Shown here: one piece after another, positions 1 to 5,723 of the stretch
Layout: each line of letters opens with the position of its first letter
How positions within the stretch are numbered: position 1 is the stretch's first letter
NCBI GenBank assembly: GCA_958451915.1
Contig: CAUDRX010000126.1
Coordinates: forward strand, 1 to 6,882
Source: an uncultured Peptococcaceae bacterium
Lineage (GTDB): Bacteria; Bacillota; Peptococcia; Peptococcales; Peptococcaceae
Length of the DNA stretch: 6,882 bases
Direction of reading: 5' to 3'
The notes under the pieces: model-generated
What the model saw: the letters and a program-made list of their open reading frames with translations, nothing else
The model's database searches: none
Told to the model about the DNA's origin: nothing
Translations under genes and position numbers: made by a program

Positions 1-1503
1 CATATAATCGCGGTTATAGACATTGCCGTCATCTGGATCGAGCGCCTCTACGGCTGCCATCCGATCTTCTGCCGACATCGCACACACATCTTCCGGCAGG
101 ATGTCTTCCAGAAAGACTGCATCTTCAAAACCAAGATAACCGTAAGCCCTGGTGCGGTTCCAGTTCTCGCCGGCATAAGGATGGAAGGCACCTGTCGCAT
201 ACCCCTGATCCCTCAGCGTCCAGGCCAGTGAAGGGGTCGCTGAGTGGATATTCGCAGAATACGCCACGGCGCCGTTCGGCAGGAAGTGCTGGGCATTGCC
301 CGTGAGCACCTCATACTCCGTGCAGGCTGTGCCGCCGCCCTGGATCGAGACTTGCAGCGTACCGCGGATGGTGTTTTCTTTGAGGCTCTTAAAGAACGGC
401 ATCACTTCAGTGTTCGTTTCAAAGCCTTTCCCCATCGACTGCAGATCGGCGAAGGATTCGTTCATGATGAGGACGATATTGGGCTGTTGTTCGCTGGCCG
501 TGTAGTCATCACTGCCAGTAAGCAGATTATACGCCTCACTGCCTTCAGGATCAATGCCGCTGTCTTCCATTGTCTTATCGACGATCTCCCGGACCTTTGC
601 CGCGTCGTAATCCACCGGCCGTTCAGGATAGACATTGCGCACATTGATGCAGAACGCCGTCCAGTTGCCAAACTGCTCATAGCTTTCCTGCTGATTCCAG
701 TAGCTGATCGCGTAACCATTTTCTTCCAGATGGGATTGACTGAAGAACGTTCCTACCAATCCCAATACGATCATCGCCGCCAGTGTGCGCAGCGTCAGCT
801 TCCAGCGGATACGGCGGAGGTTGCTCCGTCCAAGCTGGAAACCGATCCCCATGATGAGACCACACTGCACCGTCGCAACCGTCCAATGCGGTGAAAGTTC
901 AAATACATAATTGCTCATGACGCCTGCCGCTGTGCCCGAAGACATCAGATCCAGCGGCACAAGCGGCGTGCCGCGAAAGAGCAGCACGAAATAACAGGCC
1001 ACACCAAAGACATAGAACAGCCCTGTGCCAAAAAAGACTGCCCAGCGGTAATTGCCAAAGATCACCAGAAAAAGCAGATAGACCAGTGCGTAAGACACCA
1101 GATTCATCAGAACGATGCCCGGCTTGCGGTCATAAGCCGCCATACCGTTGAGCATCTCCACCATGTAATAAGCTGCGAATGGCGCCAGCGCAAAGATCAG
1201 TGTACTGAAGAAGAAACCCGTCTTACCGCTCAGCTTTAAACGGAATGAAAAGAGCAGCGCGATCAGGACCGCACAGCAGAGCAGAAATCCAGGTGCATTC
1301 CAGATGCCCAGCGCTTCCTGCGTGCCGTTCCAGGCACCGCCAATGCTGAAGATCATCCAAAAGATACCGCAAGCGAGCAGACAGCCCAGAAGGATATGCG
1401 GCAGCGGACTGCGCACAAGATAGAACGGCCCCAGCCGGGCCAGTGTTTTTTCTTTTCGGAGCACCGCCCACAGGCGCTGCCCGAAGGACCGTGAAGGTGC
1501 CAT
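1..1503 (-). CDS. LTA synthase family protein (sulfatase-fold phosphotransferase), C-terminus beyond window
   Basis: The frame is open from an ATG at 1503 to the window edge: 501 codons without a stop and no end inside the window. A good ribosome binding site (AAAGGAG, 1511-1517) sits 7 nt upstream of the ATG. The N-terminus is basic. About seven hydrophobic segments follow (near residues 36-57, 71-88, 96-117, 130-148, 153-175, 205-221 and 239-256), then an extracellular sulfatase-like domain. Visible family motifs are IMNESF with metal-ligand candidate E349, GGGTACTEYE with nucleophile candidate T392, and FHPY...NWNR with H441, W448 and R450. The distal metal ligands (His, Asp-His) would lie past the edge. 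It is clearly homologous to the neighbouring gene, down to a shared FRGTPLVP motif in the membrane part. By family it would move a glycerol-phosphate-type group from a lipid onto an extracellular polymer; the exact substrate is inferred only. A strong terminator separates it from the upstream paralogue, and no clear promoter is visible. Confidence 0.9.
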   Translation of the reverse strand, partial: MAPSRSFGQRLWAVLRKEKTLARLGPFYLVRSPLPHILLGCLLACGIFWMIFSIGGAWNGTQEALGIWNAPGFLLCCAVLIALLFSFRLKLSGKTGFFFSTLIFALAPFAAYYMVEMLNGMAAYDRKPGIVLMNLVSYALVYLLFLVIFGNYRWAVFFGTGLFYVFGVACYFVLLFRGTPLVPLDLMSSGTAAGVMSNYVFELSPHWTVATVQCGLIMGIGFQLGRSNLRRIRWKLTLRTLAAMIVLGLVGTFFSQSHLEENGYAISYWNQQESYEQFGNWTAFCINVRNVYPERPVDYDAAKVREIVDKTMEDSGIDPEGSEAYNLLTGSDDYTASEQQPNIVLIMNESFADLQSMGKGFETNTEVMPFFKSLKENTIRGTLQVSIQGGGTACTEYEVLTGNAQHFLPNGAVAYSANIHSATPSLAWTLRDQGYATGAFHPYAGENWNRTRAYGYLGFEDAVFLEDILPEDVCAMSAEDRMAAVEALDPDDGNVYNRDYM

Positions 1504-1541
1504 CTCAACACTCCTTTCTCATCATTCCATATAGTTTCCAC

Positions 1542-1576
1542 AAAAAAGGACGGATCCTCTAAGATCCGTCCTTTTG
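1542..1576 (-). terminator. Intrinsic terminator after the complete LTA-synthase-like gene
   Basis: GGACGGATC (1548-1556) pairs perfectly with GATCCGTCC (1563-1571) around a 6-nt loop. Flanking A and T runs extend the stem to 13 bp. Read on the minus strand, the hairpin ends in six T, 22 nt after the stop codon of the gene ending at 1599. The plus-strand direction has only four T, so minus-strand termination is the better reading. Confidence 0.9.
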
Positions 1577-1598
1577 CATGCACGTTGTTGACTCAGAT

Positions 1599-3893
1599 TC
1601 AATCGGCCGCATCACCTGATGCATCATCTGTTTCAGTCTGCTCGGCTTCAGCGCTCACCTGGGTATCGCTCTCTTCGATATCCGGCGGATCTGCCATCGG
1701 CTGTCCGTCGAGGGTGAAGAGAATCCATGCACGATTATCAACATCCAGCAGATTATTGTACGTGATGCAGTCATAGCCATGGAGCACATCTGCGTACGGA
1801 CTGGTCTCATCATCCAGATCATAGACCACACCATCACTGCCGCGATAACCAACCGTATCGATGACTGGCACCTGCTGATAGAGCGCCGCAAGGTATTCAT
1901 TGTACGGTGTCATCTCAAGCCCGGCCACCTGCAGGAGCAGGGTGGAGAGATAGTTGGATGAGATGTTGTCGATCGTTGCTTCAGGGATGTCATAGTTGGC
2001 CCAGATCAAAAATGGCGTCTGATAACGCGCCTGCTGTTCTTCAGCAGTGAGCGATTCCAGCGGTTTGCCAAAAAGCTCTTCATAGAAAGCCGACTCGACC
2101 GATGCCTGATGGTCACCAAACATAACGATGACTGTTGGCTCACTGACATTGCTGAAATAGGTGATCAGCTGCTGGAGCGCTTCGTCAGACTTCTTCAGAA
2201 GTGAGAGATAACGCTCAGCCTTAGGGTAATACCCCATCATATTGGTAATGCGAACCTCTTCACTAAAGTTCAGATAACTTCTGTCATAGCCACCATGGTT
2301 CTGCATGGTAACATTAAAGAGGAAGAACGGCTTGGAAGTATCACGCTGTTCATACAGCTCTTCCACTTTTTCAAAATCATAGGAATCACTGATGAAGCGG
2401 CGCAGGAGCATATTATCCTGATCCGGATAAAGGGCTTCAACCTTTTCGATAAAAGCATCTTCATCATTATCTTCCTGGTACTGTGCAACGACGGTCGGAT
2501 CGATAAGGTCTTCCATAGAGATAAAGTCTTCAAACCCCATATCGTTGTAGACCGCCGGACGGTTCCATCCATCTGCAAAATAAGGATGCATCGCCAGCTT
2601 TGAATAGCCCTGACTGCTCAGAGTCGAGACCAGCGAAGGCTGCGCCCCATCGATGTAGGACTCGTAAACACTGCTGCCGCTTGGCAGCATGCTGATCGAA
2701 TTGCCCGTCAGGAATTCATATTCAGAATTACTCGTCCCGGCACCAAACACCGGCACAGAAAGTGTTCCTTTGATGGTATTCTCGGTGAGACTGTGGTAGA
2801 ACGGCAGATAATCCATATTTGTCTGAAGATCACCAAGCGTTCCTGGATCAGAAAACGTCTCGTTCATGATCGCGATGACATTTGGTTTTTCACCTGTCGC
2901 CTGATAGGTGTCTTCCCCTGTCAGCATATCGATCGAGGTCTCATTGTCCGGGTCCGGATCGACAGCAGCGATGGTATCCTCTGCCAGTTCGACGACGAGA
3001 TCGCTGTCATAACCGTCTGGTTCAGAGACATGAAGATATTTCGTATTAAGGCAGAAATTGTACCAGCTGCCGCTGTTGTGATAGCCGCGGCTCTGATTCC
3101 AGAAATCCGGCTTGAAACCGTGATCGGCAAGCACATCCGTACCGTAAACGGTACTCGCGATGATGAAGACATAAGCCAGCGCCGTCGCACGCACCATGAT
3201 CTTGCTTTTGCGCACCTGCGGCTTGATGTTGACCATCTGGCTGTTGATCGCAAAGACACCAATGAGGATCAGTGCCGCCATGACGATCTGCCAGGACAGT
3301 GTATAATCATAACCGGCAGCCACGTTCATCCCCGTCTTCGCAGCAAGGATATCCATCGGCACCAGCGGCGTCCCGCGGAAAAGATCGACATAGTAATTGG
3401 CCAGCCCGAAAACAAAGAGCACCACGTTAACGATACCAATGGTCATCCGGAAACGGCTGGTGATGAAAAAGACGATCACATAAAAGAGCAGATAAGCCAT
3501 ATAGTTCATGAAGAACGTTGGCGGCGAGAACACATACAGGAAATTCCCGTTATAACACTCGACCATCTGCATCGATACGACCGGCATCAGGAAGAACATG
3601 ATCGTGTAGAATTTGCCCTTGAACTGGTCATTGACCGACACACGGAAAGCCAGCATGAGCCCGATCAACGCAGCAAAGAAATACGCAACCGCCATCACCT
3701 GCCAGCCCCATGGGTCCGTTGCCGGGTTCAGGAACAGGTTCCATTCGATGGTGATAAAAACGGCGAGCGCCAGCGCGACGCCTGCTGCTGCCATGCATCT
3801 GGTCTTACTGTTGCGGGAAACGGAGACCGCGTCCACAAAATCATTGACGAATCTGACATAAGAAACGAGCATGCGTTTCAATCTGTTTTTCAT
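1599..3893 (-). CDS. LTA synthase family protein (membrane sulfatase-fold phosphotransferase)
   Basis: This is a complete protein of 764 residues from the ATG at 3893. A GTG two codons earlier is possible, but the G-rich Shine-Dalgarno-like GGGGCGG (3902-3908) is 8 nt from the ATG and only 2 nt from the GTG. After a basic N-terminus come about seven hydrophobic segments (near 35-56, 64-84, 94-112, 126-145, 149-170, 201-217 and 231-250), which would leave the large domain outside the cell. That domain shows the LtaS-type pattern: IMNETF with metal-ligand candidate E345; GAGTSNSEYE with nucleophile candidate T387; MHPY...GWNR with H436, W443 and R445; MQNHGGYD with H533; and FGDHQ with D594 and H595. 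The family transfers glycerol phosphate from phosphatidylglycerol to teichoic-acid chains using a divalent metal. The protein is longer than staphylococcal LtaS (about 646 residues) and ends in an acidic tail of about 30 residues, so the exact polymer is uncertain. It has its own terminator and a candidate promoter with a long leader. Confidence 0.95.
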   Translation of the reverse strand: MKNRLKRMLVSYVRFVNDFVDAVSVSRNSKTRCMAAAGVALALAVFITIEWNLFLNPATDPWGWQVMAVAYFFAALIGLMLAFRVSVNDQFKGKFYTIMFFLMPVVSMQMVECYNGNFLYVFSPPTFFMNYMAYLLFYVIVFFITSRFRMTIGIVNVVLFVFGLANYYVDLFRGTPLVPMDILAAKTGMNVAAGYDYTLSWQIVMAALILIGVFAINSQMVNIKPQVRKSKIMVRATALAYVFIIASTVYGTDVLADHGFKPDFWNQSRGYHNSGSWYNFCLNTKYLHVSEPDGYDSDLVVELAEDTIAAVDPDPDNETSIDMLTGEDTYQATGEKPNVIAIMNETFSDPGTLGDLQTNMDYLPFYHSLTENTIKGTLSVPVFGAGTSNSEYEFLTGNSISMLPSGSSVYESYIDGAQPSLVSTLSSQGYSKLAMHPYFADGWNRPAVYNDMGFEDFISMEDLIDPTVVAQYQEDNDEDAFIEKVEALYPDQDNMLLRRFISDSYDFEKVEELYEQRDTSKPFFLFNVTMQNHGGYDRSYLNFSEEVRITNMMGYYPKAERYLSLLKKSDEALQQLITYFSNVSEPTVIVMFGDHQASVESAFYEELFGKPLESLTAEEQQARYQTPFLIWANYDIPEATIDNISSNYLSTLLLQVAGLEMTPYNEYLAALYQQVPVIDTVGYRGSDGVVYDLDDETSPYADVLHGYDCITYNNLLDVDNRAWILFTLDGQPMADPPDIEESDTQVSAEAEQTETDDASGDAAD

Positions 3894-3901
3894 TTTCACA
3901 A

Positions 3902-3908
3902 CCGCCCC
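3902..3908 (-). promoter_or_regulatory. Atypical ribosome binding site deciding the start at 3893
   Basis: Minus-strand GGGGCGG lies 8 nt before the ATG at 3893. It departs from the AAGGAG-type sites of the other genes here, but its spacing fits that ATG and does not fit the GTG at 3899. Confidence 0.45.
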
Positions 3909-3973
3909 GCTTTCATTTTATAGTCATAATTTACAGATCGCACACATAATATGCCACGGTAATTTACTTTCCT

Positions 3974-4002
3974 AGTTTACCCCTTTGTTAAGGGTGGTGC
4001 AA
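3974..4002 (-). promoter_or_regulatory. Alternative weak promoter close to the LTA-synthase-like gene
   Basis: On the minus strand TTGCAC (4002-3997) and TAAACT (3979-3974) are 17 nt apart. Each box is a partial match to the sigma-A consensus. The -35 box overlaps the repeated TGCTTG motif, and the spacer contains a small CCCTT/AAGGG hairpin (3981-3994). It is weaker than the upstream candidate at 4043-4072. Confidence 0.25.
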
Positions 4003-4042
4003 GCACTTTACAAGCATTTTAACCGAAATACTACAAAATGAA

Positions 4043-4072
4043 TTTATCTTATGATTCTCTTATCTGTGTCAA
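4043..4072 (-). promoter_or_regulatory. Candidate sigma-A promoter for the LTA-synthase-like gene
   Basis: A perfect -35 hexamer TTGACA (minus strand, 4072-4067) is followed after 17-18 nt by AGATAA/GATAAA (4049-4043) as -10. The surroundings are AT-rich and the direction fits the gene starting at 3893. Use of this promoter would give a 5' leader of about 140 nt. The -35 is convincing and the -10 is only moderate. Confidence 0.45.
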
Positions 4073-4159
4073 CGAGTGGGTTTTAGAGGATTCACCATTG
4101 CAAACGCCTTCTTTTTGTCGCCGGTCTATTTAACCTGTTCTTTACATGATCTTTTGCAC

Positions 4160-4195
4160 AAAAACGCCCGGCGCCTCAGAGAGACACCGGGACGT
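4160..4195 (-). terminator. Intrinsic terminator downstream of the transaldolase/peptidase-like pair
   Basis: CCCGG (4167-4171) pairs with CCGGG (4187-4191), and ACG (4164-4166) pairs with CGT (4193-4195) around one bulged A. Further pairing inside reaches a very short loop. On the minus strand the hairpin is followed by five T. It ends either the transcript of the gene stopping at 4370 or the candidate small RNA beginning near 4269. Confidence 0.8.
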
Positions 4196-4269
4196 TCCTG
4201 TAACACCGAGGGGTTAGTGTTACCATGAGAAGGCGGTCATCGGAGATGACCAACATGAAAGGAATTCAC
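4160..4269 (-). ncRNA. Candidate structured small RNA or structured 3' UTR
   Basis: Read on the minus strand, a TACAAT -10 hexamer (4281-4276) is followed by three consecutive stem-loops. The first is GGTCATC/GATGACC with a 3-nt loop (4251-4235). The second is GTAACAC/GTGTTAC with a 10-nt C-rich loop (4223-4200). The third is the terminator (4195-4160). The segments left unpaired (UUCCUUUC, GCCUUCUC and CCCCUC in the loop) are pyrimidine-rich and complementary to Shine-Dalgarno-like sequence, as in several Gram-positive regulatory RNAs. No convincing -35 box is seen. A structured 3' UTR of the upstream gene is a real alternative. It matches no RNA family I recognise. Confidence 0.35.
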
Positions 4270-4275
4270 GGTCTT

Positions 4276-4281
4276 ATTGTA
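4276..4281 (-). promoter_or_regulatory. Candidate -10 box for the small RNA
   Basis: TACAAT on the minus strand differs from TATAAT at one base and would place a transcription start near 4269, just before the first hairpin. The sequence 15-18 nt further upstream does not resemble TTGACA, so this promoter is uncertain. Confidence 0.3.
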
Positions 4282-4369
4282 CCCACAGTCCATTAAAAAG
4301 AGCTTAAAAACGCTATCAGGATTTAGTATCAATCACCGCACCTTCGGCAAAAAACGTTGGCACAACAGA

Positions 4370-4906
4370 TCAGGCTTCAATGGTATAGAAAACAGCGCCA
4401 CGCAGATCGCGCTCGCCGAGCCAGACAGGCTTCGCCTGCCAGCCGTCGGCAGCACGGAATCCCTGCCAGTCAAGACCATAGATCAGCAGATGGTGATTGT
4501 GGTACTTTGGATGAAAATGCATCGCAAGATAGACGACCCGCTGCGTCCGCTGGTCTTTCTCCGCTGTCAGCGCCCTGCGGACAGCATCAGCCAGCGCCGG
4601 GCCGGAAAAACGCACCCGCGCCTCTGCCAGATCAAAATGATGCAGCACCCGTCGCATATACAACCCTGCCAGGGCATCACTGGTGCCGCCAATATGCCTG
4701 GTGGCATGCAGGTTCCAATAGATCCCTGAGCGCCGCCCGATTCTGGCAACCTCGTCAAAGACCGTGGCAGCCTCATCGGCCAGATCCGGCCGCAGCGTCA
4801 GCACCAGATTGGTGATGGCTGTCGGACCGCAATGCTTCTCGTAGCGCCGGTCACGATCCGCAAACTGTCTTGTCGTGTGATAACTTTCCCGCGCGAAACG
4901 CTGCAT
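4370..4906 (-). CDS. Uncharacterised protein with C39/papain-like cysteine-peptidase motifs
   Basis: The protein has 178 residues from the ATG at 4906, or 188 from an ATG at 4936 that overlaps the transaldolase gene by 23 nt. The inner start is preferred: a modest ribosome binding site AAGTGAG (4913-4919) lies 6 nt upstream of it, while the outer ATG has none. With numbering from 4906, the motif HCGPTAITNL carries a likely nucleophile C26. The histidine-rich YHNHHLLIYG carries H139 in a position typical of the catalytic His. ADGW carries D154 as a possible third member. This order and spacing resemble C39-like or papain-fold cysteine peptidases. No signal peptide or membrane segment is visible, so it probably acts in the cytoplasm. 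Close coupling to the transaldolase suggests co-transcription, but no functional link is known to me. It could be an inactive or non-peptidase member of the fold. Confidence 0.75.
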   Translation of the reverse strand: MQRFARESYHTTRQFADRDRRYEKHCGPTAITNLVLTLRPDLADEAATVFDEVARIGRRSGIYWNLHATRHIGGTSDALAGLYMRRVLHHFDLAEARVRFSGPALADAVRRALTAEKDQRTQRVVYLAMHFHPKYHNHHLLIYGLDWQGFRAADGWQAKPVWLGERDLRGAVFYTIEA

Positions 4907-4912
4907 CAGCTG

Positions 4913-4919
4913 CTCACTT
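4913..4919 (-). promoter_or_regulatory. Ribosome binding site overlapping the transaldolase stop
   Basis: Minus-strand AAGTGAG spans the transaldolase TGA (4916-4914) and sits 6 nt before the ATG at 4906. This arrangement suggests translational coupling and supports the shorter start of the downstream gene. Confidence 0.4.
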
Positions 4920-5570
4920 ACCGAAGACGGCTTCATAGTCGACGCGGAACTTTTCGATGCCTGCTGTGGTCAGTGGATGATTGATCATCTGCTCGATGAC
5001 TTTGTATGGTACGGTAGCGATGTGTGCACCGGCAAGCGCACATTCAGTGACATGCATCGGATGACGGATGCTCGCAGCAATGATCTGGGTGTCGATGTCG
5101 CCGGCAGCTTCAAAGATCGTTACGATCTCGGCGATGAGATCGGTGCCGCGGGTGGAGATATCATCAAGACGTCCGAGGAATGGCGAAACATAGGTAGCGC
5201 CGGCCCGGGCCGCGAGCAGCGCCTGGTTTGCGGTAAAGACGAGGGTCACATTGGTCTTGATGCCAAGGGCTGTGAGTGCTTTGACAGCTTTCAATCCTTC
5301 TGCTGTCATCGGGATCTTGACAACCATATTCGGATGAATGGCTGCGATGGCCTTGCCCTCTTCGACCATGCCTTCGGCATCGGTGGTCGTGGCTTTGACT
5401 TCGCCGCTGATCGCCCCATCGACAATGGATGCGATCTCAGCGATGACTTCTTCGAAGTCGCGACCTTCCTTGGCGATCAGCGAAGGGTTCGTTGTCACAC
5501 CACAGATGACGCCCATATCGTTTGCCTTCCTGATGTCTTCAATCTTTGCGGTATCGATAAAAAATCTCAT
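4914..5570 (-). CDS. Transaldolase, short TalC/fructose-6-phosphate-aldolase-like class
   Basis: At 218 residues this is the normal length for the small single-domain transaldolase/FSA class, a cytoplasmic alpha/beta barrel. The N-terminal MRFFIDTAKIEDI and the GVTTNPSLIAKEG motif are typical. The Schiff-base lysine is K85 in VVKIPMTAEG. Later motifs include YVSPFLGRLDD (127-137) and IIAASIRHP (163-171). At two positions that separate the activities, it has E57 (GEVKATT) and F131 (SPFLGR). E. coli fructose-6-phosphate aldolase has Gln59 and Tyr131 there. I therefore infer transaldolase, moving a dihydroxyacetone unit between sugar phosphates in the non-oxidative pentose phosphate pathway. The start is supported by AAGGAG (5580-5585), 9 nt upstream of the ATG. 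A candidate promoter with an overlapping palindrome lies just upstream, and the peptidase-like gene follows directly. Confidence 0.95.
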   Translation of the reverse strand: MRFFIDTAKIEDIRKANDMGVICGVTTNPSLIAKEGRDFEEVIAEIASIVDGAISGEVKATTTDAEGMVEEGKAIAAIHPNMVVKIPMTAEGLKAVKALTALGIKTNVTLVFTANQALLAARAGATYVSPFLGRLDDISTRGTDLIAEIVTIFEAAGDIDTQIIAASIRHPMHVTECALAGAHIATVPYKVIEQMINHPLTTAGIEKFRVDYEAVFGK

Positions 5571-5603
5571 TATTCTGCACTCCTTAAGGATCGGTTTTCT
5601 CTC

Positions 5604-5616
5604 ATTGTGTCACAAT
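5604..5616. promoter_or_regulatory. Perfect 13-bp palindrome, candidate operator
   Basis: ATTGTG-T-CACAAT is a perfect inverted repeat with one central base, covering the candidate -10 box of the transaldolase promoter. Its position is that expected of a repressor site. I cannot assign a regulator; half-sites of the TTGTG/CACAA type occur in several families. Confidence 0.35.
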
Positions 5617-5632
5617 CGCCCGAAGATTGCAA
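5604..5632 (-). promoter_or_regulatory. Candidate promoter of the transaldolase gene
   Basis: On the minus strand TTGCAA (5632-5627) and CACAAT (5609-5604) are exactly 17 nt apart. Each matches four of six consensus bases. The promoter lies after the upstream gene's terminator and 34 nt before the transaldolase ATG. Its -10 box is one half of a perfect palindrome. Confidence 0.45.
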
Positions 5633-5677
5633 AACAATTTTTTGTTAAGATTGGCGCGCTGTTCAGTAAAAAGCCAC

Positions 5678-5710
5678 AAAAAAAGCACGCTGTAAAAACA
5701 GCGTGCTTTT
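5678..5710 (-). terminator. Intrinsic terminator after the opine-dehydrogenase-like gene
   Basis: GCACGCTGT (5685-5693) pairs perfectly with ACAGCGTGC (5698-5706) around AAAA, extended by A/T pairs to 13 bp. On the minus strand it ends in seven T. It begins 13 nt past the stop codon at 5724 and isolates that gene from the transaldolase. Confidence 0.93.
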
Positions 5711-5723
5711 CGTCGTGAAAAAC

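Noticed and set aside
244..894. Plus-strand open frame of 216 codons
   Set aside because: It is the shadow of the truncated LTA-synthase-like gene, whose minus-strand frame is open throughout with recognisable motifs.
2793..3923. Plus-strand open frame of 376 codons
   Set aside because: It is antisense to the LTA-synthase-like gene. The translation is rich in His, Arg, Asp and Ile with no family resemblance, as expected for the reverse of a membrane-protein gene.
3998..4012. Catabolite-repression (cre) site
   Set aside because: The half-sites are imperfect and separated by three bases without the central CG, so it does not fit the cre consensus.
4160..4270. Known riboswitch, T-box or tRNA in the structured interval
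   Set aside because: No T-box sequence, conserved riboswitch core or tRNA cloverleaf could be found. The element also lies downstream of a gene and ends in a terminator before another promoter.
4349..4366. Terminator directly after the peptidase-like gene
   Set aside because: The GTTG/CAAC stem is only 4 bp, although followed by six T on the minus strand; too weak to call beside the strong terminator at 4160-4195.
4277..4815. Two overlapping plus-strand frames of about 150 codons
   Set aside because: They are antisense to the peptidase-like gene, carry no known motifs and have no ribosome binding sites.
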